Both the position numbers and the translations under genes were made by a program. DNA of 64,000 nucleotides from an uncultured Oscillibacter sp. (GTDB lineage Bacteria > Bacillota > Clostridia > Oscillospirales > Oscillospiraceae). Below the pieces are notes generated by a model. The model worked only from the letters and a program-made list of their open reading frames with translations, ran no database searches and was not told the DNA's origin. Of this stretch, positions 1 through 8,073 are shown one piece after another (the stretch's first letter is position 1; each line of letters begins with the position of its first letter). The stretch is taken from positions 11,116-75,115 of the forward strand of contig CAJUQQ010000005.1 in assembly GCA_910588175.1 (NCBI GenBank). Reading direction: 5' to 3'.

Positions 1-1109
1 CGCAGCGTCTCATCCTCGGCGAACAGTTCCAATTGCGCTGGGGCGGTCACCGCCCCAGCGCAGTCCTGGGCCAGCAGGCCCAGGACTGTCCGCGCCGCCT
101 CCACATCGGTAAGCCGGCCGTCCCGGAGCACTTCGCTGGCGATGTTCCACACGTAAGCGCACCACTTTTCCCGATCCGGACAGTCATAGGTCAGCGCCTC
201 CATCGTCAGCGGATGCGCGACGATTTTGGCGCAGTCTCTCATCTTCTGATCGCCAGGAAGGGGGGTATGCCGCAAAACATCCAGGGTCGACAGCATTTCG
301 AAGAGATGCCGTTCCCGCAGATAATCCTCCATGACATCCAGGACGCCATGACAGCGGAAAAATTCCTCAAGCCGCTGATGGAAGTAGAGATTGGACTCAA
401 AATAGTTCTCAGAATAGCGGCGGGACAAGCTTGTCCCGTACTGCCGGTAATGATACGGGGCAAATTCGTTGATACCGATGCGTCGGCAATGGTCCGCGTA
501 ATTCAGCATCATCAGGGTATCGCTCCGCCAGTTCAATCCCCGTATCCAAATCTCCATGTTCTTGGGATCGCTCTCCGTCTCCAAAAACTTATCCAGGGGA
601 CGGAGACTCGCCCAAAGCGCCCCGGCGTAAGGCCCCGCCACGGGATAATTCCGGGCAAATTCCTCCAGGGTCAGAATCATGGGCGCGTCCAATTTCCGCA
701 AAACCCGGGAGACCCCGTATCCGCTGCCGGGCGCCTGGTAATAGTTCACCGCCCCGGTCAACGCGAGGTCCAGATCGTTTTCCTCCGCGAAGGGCACCAG
801 GCGCTCCAGATAGTCCAAATCCCACCAGTCGTCGGAGTCCAGATAAGCGAAGTATTTCCCGGTTCCCTCCCGGCGCACGGTGCCGTAAAGCAGATTGGGG
901 ACGGAACCGTTGACGTCGATATAGACCGGGATAATCCGCTTGTCCCGCTCCGCGTAGCTCCGGATGACTTCCCGGGTGTTGTCGGTGCTGCCGTGGTCAA
1001 TCAAAATCCACTCAAAATCCGTATAGGTCTGGTTCAGCACGCTTTCCACGCACTGCGTCAGATACTCCCCCGGGTTGTACGCCTGGGTATAGATGGTCAC
1101 CTTCGGCAT
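1..1109 (-). CDS. Family 2 glycosyltransferase, 3' end beyond window
   Basis: The reading frame stays open from an ATG at 1107-1109 to the left edge, giving about 369 residues without a stop; the C-terminus lies outside the window. The N-terminus (MPKVTIYTQAYN, then a VLNQTYTDFEWILIDHGS segment) and the DSDDWW motif at residues 91-96 are typical of a GT-A fold, family 2 glycosyltransferase that uses a nucleotide sugar and a divalent metal. A GGAGGT ribosome site overlaps the stop of the upstream gene, only 4 nt away, so it is the last visible gene of the phosphonate operon. It probably builds the glycan that carries the phosphonate; acceptor and donor cannot be read from the sequence. It has no signal peptide, so a cytoplasmic or membrane-face enzyme is expected. 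Confidence 0.85.
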   Translation of the reverse strand, partial: MPKVTIYTQAYNPGEYLTQCVESVLNQTYTDFEWILIDHGSTDNTREVIRSYAERDKRIIPVYIDVNGSVPNLLYGTVRREGTGKYFAYLDSDDWWDLDYLERLVPFAEENDLDLALTGAVNYYQAPGSGYGVSRVLRKLDAPMILTLEEFARNYPVAGPYAGALWASLRPLDKFLETESDPKNMEIWIRGLNWRSDTLMMLNYADHCRRIGINEFAPYHYRQYGTSLSRRYSENYFESNLYFHQRLEEFFRCHGVLDVMEDYLRERHLFEMLSTLDVLRHTPLPGDQKMRDCAKIVAHPLTMEALTYDCPDREKWCAYVWNIASEVLRDGRLTDVEAARTVLGLLAQDCAGAVTAPAQLELFAEDETL

Positions 1110-1113
1110 GGAC

Positions 1114-2250
1114 TCACCTCCCATCCGCCAGGCGCTTCAGGTTCTCCATAAACGCCCGCTTATTCTCCTGGGGCCCGGTGGTGGGCCGTCCCAGATCCTC
1201 CCGGGCGCCGATGGCGCAGCGCACCTCCAGAAGGCACAGCTCCCGCCGCTCCGCGATCTCCGCCAGAGCCGCCTCCAGCGCCTCCGGCGTCTCCGCCGCC
1301 AGGGCCCGGGGATAGCCGCAGGCCCGGGCAATTTCCGGCAGGTCCAGCCCCCCCGCCGCCGTGGGCATCCCGCCCACGGACTCGTGGGCGGCGTTGTTCA
1401 GGACCACATGGACCAGATTCCCCGGCCCCGCCTGCCCAATGACGGCCATGGCCCCCATGTGCATCAGCAGCGCCCCGTCGCCGTCCAGGCACCAGACCCG
1501 GGCCTCCGGCCGGTGGAGCGCCGCCCCCAGGGCGATGGAGGACGCGTGGCCCATGGACCCCACCGTCAGAAAGTCCCGGCCGTGGCCCTGTCCCCAGCCC
1601 TCCCGGAGCTCGAACAGCTCCCGGCTGGCCTTGCCGGTGGTGGAGACGAAGACGGCCTTCTCCCCCGCGGCGGCGGCAATCCGCCGGATGGCCTCCTCCC
1701 GGCTCATGGTATGCCGGTTCTGATAGACGGTCTTTTTGCCGTAGGTCAGGCCGCCCTTGCGGATGATGAACGCGGCGCTTCCCCCCGCCGCCAGCAGGGG
1801 GCGGAAGTCCTCCATCGCCCTTCGGGCCTCCTCCTCCGGCGTCTCCGGGCCGAGGACGAAGGAGGGAATCTCCAGATCGTCCAGCAGACGCCGGGTCACA
1901 GCGCCCTGATAGATGTGCTGGGGCTCGTCGTGGACGCCGGGCTCCCCCCGCCAGCCCACCACGAAAATCACCGGAATTCCGTACACCTGCCGGTGCAGCA
2001 GGGACGCCGCCGGGTTGATCAGGTTGCCCTCGCCGGAGTTCTGCAAATACACCGCCGGGGTTTTCCCCGTGGCCAGGTGATAGCCCGCCGCCAGGGCGGC
2101 GGCGTTTCCCTCGTTGGCGGCGATGACATGGCGTCGCGGGTCCGTCCCAAGGGTATCCATCAAATAGTCGCACAGCGGCCGCAGCTGGGAGTCCGGAACC
2201 CCCGTGTAGAATTCCGCTCCCAGCAGCTCCGCAAACGCCTCTGCCTTCAT
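1114..2250 (-). CDS. aepY: Phosphonopyruvate decarboxylase
   Basis: This 378-aa protein is the thiamine-diphosphate enzyme that converts 3-phosphonopyruvate to phosphonoacetaldehyde and CO2, the irreversible step that pulls the unfavourable PEP mutase reaction forward. The ThDP/Mg motif is visible as CLDGDG at residues 254-259 followed by VVLNN at 282-286, and the ANEG motif (E47) is the expected cofactor-activating glutamate. Length matches the family. Its start overlaps the stop of the alcohol dehydrogenase gene by 4 nt, which indicates translational coupling. Its position between an alcohol dehydrogenase and a PEP mutase makes the phosphonate assignment secure against related sulfopyruvate decarboxylases. 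Confidence 0.93.
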   Translation of the reverse strand: MKAEAFAELLGAEFYTGVPDSQLRPLCDYLMDTLGTDPRRHVIAANEGNAAALAAGYHLATGKTPAVYLQNSGEGNLINPAASLLHRQVYGIPVIFVVGWRGEPGVHDEPQHIYQGAVTRRLLDDLEIPSFVLGPETPEEEARRAMEDFRPLLAAGGSAAFIIRKGGLTYGKKTVYQNRHTMSREEAIRRIAAAAGEKAVFVSTTGKASRELFELREGWGQGHGRDFLTVGSMGHASSIALGAALHRPEARVWCLDGDGALLMHMGAMAVIGQAGPGNLVHVVLNNAAHESVGGMPTAAGGLDLPEIARACGYPRALAAETPEALEAALAEIAERRELCLLEVRCAIGAREDLGRPTTGPQENKRAFMENLKRLADGR

Positions 2251-3317
2251 TGCGCCGCCTCCTCTGATAAAATCTGATGATACAGCCGGTCCACCGTCTC
2301 CTCCTCCAGGGGGAGGGGGTGGTTTTTCAGCCGCTCGGGGTTGACGGAGGTCCGCAGGATGGCGAAATCCTCCCGCCTGGCCGCCGGGCGCTTTAGCTCC
2401 AGGCGGCGGAGAAGGGCCTGAAACCGGGCGACGGACGCCGCCACCGTCTCACAGCCCATGGCCTCCGCCAGGCGGAGAAGCACCGCCTCCAGCGGCGTTC
2501 CGGCGGCCCGCTCCGCCATGTGGGGCCACAGGGCCGCCACGCACAGCGCCGCCGCGTGGCCGTGGGCCGTGCCGTACAGCGTGGTCAGCTTGTAGCACAT
2601 GGCGTGCCCGGCGGTGGTCTGGGCGCGGTCAATGGCCCGCCCCGCCAGATGGGCCGCCTCCAGCATCCCGGCGTTTCCCGGCGGCGTGTTGGAAAGATAG
2701 CCGTCCAGATACTCCCAGACCGCCCGGACCGCCCGCCGGGACAGCTCCCGGCTCTCCTCCCCGGCCCGGACGGACCAGAAGGACTCGATGCCATGGCACA
2801 GCGCGTCCAGCATGGAGGCCTTCCGGTGGTAGTCCGGCAGGCTCTCCAGGGCCGCCGGGTCCAGCATCACGGCGGAGGGAAGGCAGCGCTCATGGGCAAT
2901 GGACTGCTTCTCGCCCCGGCGGTACACCACGGCGTAGCGGGTGGCCTCGCTGCCCGTCCCCGCCGTGGTGGGGACCGCCAGGAAGGGGATGGGGTCCCCC
3001 TCCGCCCACAGCTTCACGCACTTGGCCACGTCCAGGGCGCTTCCGCCCCCCACCGCCGCGAGAGCCTGACATCCGGCGGCGCGGAAGGCCGCCTCCGCCG
3101 CCTCCGCCTCCTCGTACCGCGGATTGGGGCGGAAGCCGGAGAAGCGGACCACCTGAATGCCCAGCCGCTCCTCCAGCGCGTCAAAGTATCCGCCCAGCCT
3201 CCATGTTCTAAGGGAGCTTCCGCAGACCAGAAACAGCCGCTCCGCCCCGGTCTCCCGGAGCCAGCCGTCCAGCTCCCGGTAATCCCGGGAGGGATGAATC
3301 CTTCTCTGCTCCATCAC
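2247..3317 (-). CDS. Iron-dependent alcohol dehydrogenase, probable phosphonoacetaldehyde reductase
   Basis: A 356-aa group III (iron-type) alcohol dehydrogenase. The nucleotide-binding GGGSALD motif is at residues 90-96 and PTTAGTGSE at 116-124. The likely metal ligands are D171, H175, H238 and H252, spaced as in the family. In phosphonate gene clusters this family (PhpC-like) reduces phosphonoacetaldehyde to 2-hydroxyethylphosphonate. No aminotransferase that would make 2-aminoethylphosphonate is present in the visible operon, so hydroxyethylphosphonate is the inferred product. The gene overlaps both neighbours by 4 nt. Family assignment is firm; the substrate is inferred from context. Confidence 0.85.
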   Translation of the reverse strand: MMEQRRIHPSRDYRELDGWLRETGAERLFLVCGSSLRTWRLGGYFDALEERLGIQVVRFSGFRPNPRYEEAEAAEAAFRAAGCQALAAVGGGSALDVAKCVKLWAEGDPIPFLAVPTTAGTGSEATRYAVVYRRGEKQSIAHERCLPSAVMLDPAALESLPDYHRKASMLDALCHGIESFWSVRAGEESRELSRRAVRAVWEYLDGYLSNTPPGNAGMLEAAHLAGRAIDRAQTTAGHAMCYKLTTLYGTAHGHAAALCVAALWPHMAERAAGTPLEAVLLRLAEAMGCETVAASVARFQALLRRLELKRPAARREDFAILRTSVNPERLKNHPLPLEEETVDRLYHQILSEEAAQ

Positions 3318-5323
3318 AGCGTGTCCGGAATCATGCGGATGATCTCGCCGAAGGGCATCAGCTCCCCGTCCGCCTCCAGAGCCCGGTGGTGCCGGAGAAT
3401 GCTCTCCGCCGCCCGCCGCATGGCGGGCACCTGGCTGCGCATCAGCTGGTTGGCGTAAATCACGATATTCACGCCCCGCCGCCGGAATTCCTCCTCCGTC
3501 ACGGCATGGAAGGACGTGGGCACCACCACCAGCGGCGTGCCCGGGTCCGTCCGGCGGAACCGCTCCACAAAGGTGAAGATCTCCTCCGGCTCCCTTCGCC
3601 GGGAGTGAATCATAATCCCGTCCGCGCCCGCCTCCACAAAGGCGGAGGCCCGTTTCAGCGCGTCCTCCATGCCCCGCTCCAGAATCAAGCTCTCAATCCG
3701 GGCGATGATCATGAAGTCCGCCGACTTCTGCGCCCGCTTTCCGGCGGCGATCTTGGCGCTGAAATTCTCTATGGAATCCTGGACCTGGGCCGCCTCTGTG
3801 CCAAACAGGGAGTTTTTTTTCAGCCCCTTCTTGTCCTCGATAATCACGGCGGAAACCCCCAGCTTCTCCAGGGAGCGGACCGTGTACACAAAGTGCTCCG
3901 TCAGTCCGCCGGTGTCTCCGTCAAAAATGATGGGCTTCGTGGTGACCTCCGTCAGATCGTCAATCGTGCGGAAGCGGGAGGTCATGTCCACCAGCTCCAT
4001 GTCCGGCTTGCCCTTGGCGGTGGAGTCGCAAAGGCTGGAGACCCACATGGCGTCGAAGGCGTAAGCCTTCCCCGCCTCGTGGACCACGGAGTTTTCCACA
4101 ATCAGGCCGGAGAGGCCGTCGTGGGCCTCCATGGCGGTCACCAGCCCCTTCAGCTCCAGGAGCCTGCGCAGGCGGCCCCGGCGGCTGTCCGGCAGGGACA
4201 GCTCCGCCCGGGAGCGGCGCTCCAACTCCTGGTAGCGGGGGTCCTTGGAATAGGGGAACTCCACCAGCCGCCCCCCATAGGACGCCAGCACGTCCAGCGT
4301 CTCCTCCCGCAGGGGCTTCTGGAAGCCCTGGCGCCAGTCGTCCCCGTGGACGACGATGTCCGGCTTCAGCGCCAGCAGCGTGGACCGGTAGCTCAGCTCC
4401 GGCTGCTCCACCACCCGCTCCACGCCCTTGATGCTGGCGAAGAGGGTCTTCCGCTCCTCGAAGGGCAGCAGGGGGAAGCGCCGGTAGGAGGCCACCGCCG
4501 CGTCGGACAGCACCCCCACCGTCAGCCGTCCCAGCCCGGCGGCCCGCCGGAGGATGGCCATGTGGCCCCCGTGGAGCATGTCGGAGGAAAAGCACATGTA
4601 CACCCTCCGGTTCTCCACCTCCCGGAGCTTGGCGGTCACCGCCGCCAGGTCCTCCGGCTGGTCCACCTCGCCGCAGAGCATGTTCCGCACGTCCAGGGGG
4701 TACAGCGCGCAGGCGTCCGTCACCTCGTTCAGCGCCTTTTCGGCGTAGCAGCTCCGCTGCCCCTCCTCGCAAAAGCGGACAATCCGGTCCAGCCAGACCA
4801 GCCAGTCCGCTTTTTTCAGGTGGTACAAGGGCTGGGCCGCCTGGGCGTGGCCGAAGAACTCCACCCCCACCTTTTCCACCCGGCCCTCCCGGACGACGGC
4901 CTTGAAATCCTTCTCCGGCAGGGGCGCGGTGGAGCTGACGGCGACGCTGCTTCCCTCCGACTCCAGGGAGAGGCGCAGAACCTCGCTCTCAAACACCAGG
5001 TCCCCGTGGAGCAGCAGGAGGTCGTCCTCCAGATACCCCCGGGCCAGGTAGATGGAATAGATATAATTCGTGCTCCGGTAGTCCGGGTTGCGGACAAAGG
5101 CAAGCCGCAGCGGCAAATTCAGGCTCTCGCAGTATTCCTCCAGCTGGCCGGGGAAGGGGCCGGTGGTCACCACCGCCTCCTCCACCCCCGCCTCCGCCAG
5201 CTGGCGGAGCTGGCGGCTGAGGATGGTCTCCCCCGGGCTGAGCTCCGTCAGGCACTTGGGCTGGCGGTCCGTCAGGGGGGCCATGCGGGTGCCCATGCCG
5301 GAATTCAGAATCAGCGCTTTCAT
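3314..5323 (-). CDS. Three-domain nucleotidyltransferase / cytidylyltransferase / PEP mutase fusion
   Basis: A 669-aa fusion. Residues 1-230 form a sugar-nucleotide-type nucleotidyltransferase (NSGMGTR at 7-13, PKCLTEL at 22-28) resembling LicC-type cytidylyltransferases. Residues 238-370 form a second, HxGH-type cytidylyltransferase (HGGH at 251-254) like glycerol-3-phosphate cytidylyltransferases. Residues 380-669 are phosphoenolpyruvate mutase, with the diagnostic EDK-x5-NS signature at 496-505 that separates mutases from isocitrate-lyase relatives. The protein should isomerise PEP to phosphonopyruvate and attach CMP to the finished phosphonate for transfer to a glycan. Starting substrate and activated end product are therefore handled by one polypeptide. 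Two nucleotidyltransferase domains are unusual; one may be structural or act on a different substrate. Confidence 0.92.
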   Translation of the reverse strand: MKALILNSGMGTRMAPLTDRQPKCLTELSPGETILSRQLRQLAEAGVEEAVVTTGPFPGQLEEYCESLNLPLRLAFVRNPDYRSTNYIYSIYLARGYLEDDLLLLHGDLVFESEVLRLSLESEGSSVAVSSTAPLPEKDFKAVVREGRVEKVGVEFFGHAQAAQPLYHLKKADWLVWLDRIVRFCEEGQRSCYAEKALNEVTDACALYPLDVRNMLCGEVDQPEDLAAVTAKLREVENRRVYMCFSSDMLHGGHMAILRRAAGLGRLTVGVLSDAAVASYRRFPLLPFEERKTLFASIKGVERVVEQPELSYRSTLLALKPDIVVHGDDWRQGFQKPLREETLDVLASYGGRLVEFPYSKDPRYQELERRSRAELSLPDSRRGRLRRLLELKGLVTAMEAHDGLSGLIVENSVVHEAGKAYAFDAMWVSSLCDSTAKGKPDMELVDMTSRFRTIDDLTEVTTKPIIFDGDTGGLTEHFVYTVRSLEKLGVSAVIIEDKKGLKKNSLFGTEAAQVQDSIENFSAKIAAGKRAQKSADFMIIARIESLILERGMEDALKRASAFVEAGADGIMIHSRRREPEEIFTFVERFRRTDPGTPLVVVPTSFHAVTEEEFRRRGVNIVIYANQLMRSQVPAMRRAAESILRHHRALEADGELMPFGEIIRMIPDTL

Positions 5324-5829
5324 GCCCGCTCCCTCCCCAGGGCCTCCTCCAGCCGGGTGACGATGGCCTCCGGCGTCTCCCGGCCGTTGTTCTCAATGAC
5401 AAAATCCGGCCGCTTCGGCTCGTCGAAGGGGATGTCCATCCCCACCACGTCCTTTCCGGCGGTGTAGAGCCCCTTCTGGTTCCGCCGCAGCAGCACGTCC
5501 CTGTCCACCTTGATATAAATCTCCCGGTAGTTCTCGATGTTCTCCCGGTTCCAGTCCCGGACGGCGGTGTACATGCAAATGCTGCACACCACCACGTCGA
5601 TGCCCTGGTCCGAGAGCATTTTCGCCACGCGGAAGGTCCGCCCCGCGCCCTTGCGGCGGGACTCCTCGCTGTAGCTGATGTCCTCGTTGTACACCAGCCG
5701 GATGCTGTCCCCGTCCAGCAGCACCACGTCGTTTTTCCGGGCTTTCAGGCGGCGGTGAAAGAGCCCGCCCAGGGTCGTCTTTCCCGCGCCGGAGAGGCCG
5801 GTGAAGAAATATACCGTTCCTTTTTCCAT
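5320..5829 (-). CDS. cysC: Adenylylsulfate kinase-like protein
   Basis: A 169-aa P-loop kinase. The Walker A motif GLSGAGKTT is at residues 11-19, the DGDSIR motif of APS kinases at 39-44, and a lid region with QKGLYTAGKDVVGMD near 118-132 matches the family. It is shorter than free-standing APS kinases (about 200 aa) but all core motifs are present. APS kinase makes PAPS, the sulfate donor of sulfotransferases. The gene upstream looks sulfotransferase-like, so the pair suggests local sulfate activation. No ATP sulfurylase is present in the window, so APS must come from elsewhere, or the enzyme phosphorylates another metabolite. The start overlaps the end of the PEP mutase fusion by 4 nt. Confidence 0.82.
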   Translation of the reverse strand: MEKGTVYFFTGLSGAGKTTLGGLFHRRLKARKNDVVLLDGDSIRLVYNEDISYSEESRRKGAGRTFRVAKMLSDQGIDVVVCSICMYTAVRDWNRENIENYREIYIKVDRDVLLRRNQKGLYTAGKDVVGMDIPFDEPKRPDFVIENNGRETPEAIVTRLEEALGRERA

Positions 5830-5839
5830 AGGGTCCTCC

Positions 5840-7852
5840 TCAGTGGTACAAGGGCTGTTCCAGCAGCGCCGGGTCCAGCCGCAGCGCGGGCATCATCCGC
5901 AAGGGCTGGCCCTGGAGGTTTACCAGGCGGAGGCCCCGCATGAGAATTTTGGAGTTTCGCAGGCGCTTTTCCGCAATCCCGTCGATATAACCGTCCGCCA
6001 CGGTTTCAATCTCCGCCTCAATTTCCTCCTCCGTCTGCACCAGACCTTCCGGAGTCTCCCGCGTGTCCCGGAAAAAGTTCTTCCAAGTCTTTTTAATAAA
6101 CTTATTCATAGTGGTGAAGCCCCCGATCAGCTTCTCCACCTCCGCTTCGTCCATAGGTCTGCCATCGTAGTATTGGAAATCATACCCGTAATACTCGTAG
6201 GCCTCCCGCAGGAAATACTCCAGGAAGCACCGCTCATCATCGTTGACATACCCGTCGTAGGTCTTGTAAATCGCGGCGGGGTCAAAGCCCCGGACGTTGC
6301 CCTTATAGCTCTCCGGGTCCAGCCTGCCCTCGTCGGAGCAATAGGTCAGCGTCTCGGTATAGGGCAGGTCCAAAAACGCCGCCAGGGCGGTAAACGTGGC
6401 CTTGGCATTCAGCTTGCCGTCCTCAAACCGGACCAGGACGCTGTCCCGGTACAGCCGGTCACTGGGGTCGATCATAAAGCTACGGTTCAGGACGCGGTTG
6501 AACAGTGCGTCGTCAAAAATAACGTCCTTCCCCGATTCTTTGATTTTCTCTTCGGCCCGGTCATCCATGAACTTTACCGCCGCGCCATGGCTGGTGGTAA
6601 TGCGGCGCATGGGGGTGAAGGTCTTGATATACTTGAAACCCTGGAACAGCGGGGAATTCCGTATTTTCTCATAGTCGCTGGAAAACAGAATCGCCTGGTT
6701 TCTCTCCTCGTCCACCCGCAGGTCGTACACCAGGTTGGGGAAGTGGGGCTGGAAAAACAGGGCCGGTACGATTCGGGAATCCTTGTCCAGCAGGGGATTC
6801 TGCTTCTTGTCCCGGAGATAAATGGCCGCCATGATGTCCTTGGGCGTGCGGCCCTTCATCTCGTAAAGCTGCTTCGCCACCCGGAAGGGCCATGCGCCGA
6901 ACACCTGGCGCAGTTCCTTCAGATTCTTCACGCTGAGCAGACTTTTCTCTACCGACTGCACTACCTCCTCCATATTGGATAAGAAAACAGAGGGGTACAT
7001 CAGCAGATTCGGGTGGGCGTCGAAGACCTCGTTGAAAAAGTCGCCGCCGTTGTGGGTGGAGAGCTGGGTGTGCCAGATCAGGCGGTTCAGCTCCCGGATA
7101 TCCACCCCGTGGGGCACAAAGCGGCTGTAGTCAATGCCGAAGCGCTCTTTAAAATCAATGGGGTACTGGCTGATCTCCTCCCCGATAAGGAAAACCAGCT
7201 TTTGCTCCCGCAGCAGCGGGCGCAGGTCCAACACCTGGAGGTGCGCGCAGAAGGTCCCCCAGTCCGTATAGTGCAGGTACACATGGTTCTCCCGGGCCAC
7301 GTGCTCGCTTTTGCGCACGTTGTCCCGGAGGTATTCCAATTCATATTGTGAATAAACGTCCTCCGCCAGAATGGGCTTCTCCAAGTCCTTGAAGAAGTTC
7401 CGGCTGACGACGGGATTTTTGAAGTTGATATAATCCCCGAAGCGCTCCTCCGCCGGGAAGAAGGGGAGGTAGCCGTCGTCGTCATAGGGATAAAACCGGA
7501 TGGGCAGGTCCTCAAAGGGGACGAAGTCCTCCCGGAAGAAATAGGGGTATGGGGCCAGCAGGGCGCGGTTTTTCTCGTAGCGCTCCCGCAGGGCCTCCTC
7601 ATTGGGCTGGTAAAAGGCCTGGGTCATGACGGACAGCGCGTCCTCCCGGAAGTGCCCGTGATCGTAAAGATTCCGGAAGCAGGTGTAGGAGACCCGGTAG
7701 TCCCCCCCGTGCTCCAGAATGTACAGGGCCGACTCCATGTCCTGGGCCGGGTCCTGTCCGTTGTTCTCGTGAATGGCCAGGGCGTACGCCCGGCAGGCGT
7801 CCTCCCCCTGCTCCAGCTGGGCCAGCTTCCTTGCAATGTCAATCGCTTTCAT
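5840..7852 (-). CDS. Large unknown protein with sulfotransferase-like C-terminal half
   Basis: A 670-aa protein that I do not recognise as a named family. Two segments resemble PAPS-dependent sulfotransferases. Residues 261-289 (THNGGDFFNEVFDAHPNLL core) look like the 5'-phosphosulfate-binding loop followed by the usual DAHP helix. Residues 463-500 (SVLVRFEDGKLN, then FLDLPY) look like the 3'-phosphate and C-terminal motif. The canonical RSGT loop is degenerate, so the call is tentative. The N-terminal 250 residues are rich in aromatic and charged residues and have no clear domain; there is no signal peptide. It lies 10 nt upstream of the APS-kinase-like gene and heads the operon. No convincing promoter is visible between it and flagellin. 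Confidence 0.55.
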   Translation of the reverse strand: MKAIDIARKLAQLEQGEDACRAYALAIHENNGQDPAQDMESALYILEHGGDYRVSYTCFRNLYDHGHFREDALSVMTQAFYQPNEEALRERYEKNRALLAPYPYFFREDFVPFEDLPIRFYPYDDDGYLPFFPAEERFGDYINFKNPVVSRNFFKDLEKPILAEDVYSQYELEYLRDNVRKSEHVARENHVYLHYTDWGTFCAHLQVLDLRPLLREQKLVFLIGEEISQYPIDFKERFGIDYSRFVPHGVDIRELNRLIWHTQLSTHNGGDFFNEVFDAHPNLLMYPSVFLSNMEEVVQSVEKSLLSVKNLKELRQVFGAWPFRVAKQLYEMKGRTPKDIMAAIYLRDKKQNPLLDKDSRIVPALFFQPHFPNLVYDLRVDEERNQAILFSSDYEKIRNSPLFQGFKYIKTFTPMRRITTSHGAAVKFMDDRAEEKIKESGKDVIFDDALFNRVLNRSFMIDPSDRLYRDSVLVRFEDGKLNAKATFTALAAFLDLPYTETLTYCSDEGRLDPESYKGNVRGFDPAAIYKTYDGYVNDDERCFLEYFLREAYEYYGYDFQYYDGRPMDEAEVEKLIGGFTTMNKFIKKTWKNFFRDTRETPEGLVQTEEEIEAEIETVADGYIDGIAEKRLRNSKILMRGLRLVNLQGQPLRMMPALRLDPALLEQPLYH

Positions 7853-7884
7853 TCAACCGATTCCTTTCGTGTTTTCATGAACAG

Positions 7885-7917
7885 AAAACGGGGACGGGCT
7901 TGCGCCCGCCCCCGTTT
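7885..7917 (-). terminator. Terminator downstream of flagellin
   Basis: On the minus strand a 14-bp GC-rich stem (AAACGGGGGCGGGC paired with GCCCGTCCCCGTTT, loop GCAA) is followed by TTTTCTG. It lies between flagellin and the phosphonate operon, so any expression of that operon from the flagellin promoter would have to read through it. Confidence 0.75.
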
Positions 7918-8008
7918 GGCTGTGGGTATCATAGGGTCTTGTATTCCGCGTCTCCCGTCCCCCCTCCGACGCAAACCAGCGAAGCGTTTGCGGAGGAAGA
8001 GGAAGCGC

Positions 8009-8073
8009 AAGGGAGCGGGCGCAGTTTTCGCCGTCAGGCGGAAACGGAGCCAAGCGGACTTTGCGCCGAATCA
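8009..8073 (-). repeat. Stop-codon-anchored 3' module, copy A (flagellin)
   Basis: This segment begins at the flagellin TGA and shares the blocks AAGGGAGCGGGCGCAGTT, TCGCC, AACGGAGC and AGCGGACTTTGCG with segments that begin at the stop codons of PFOR (32430-32507) and rpsN (57769-57833). Only the stop-proximal module is present here. The remainder of the 7853-8070 gap holds the terminator and nothing else that I recognise. Confidence 0.7.

Noticed and set aside
33..2277. Long plus-strand frames across the glycosyltransferase and decarboxylase genes
   Set aside because: They are antisense to genes with clear catalytic motifs and have shadow-like composition.
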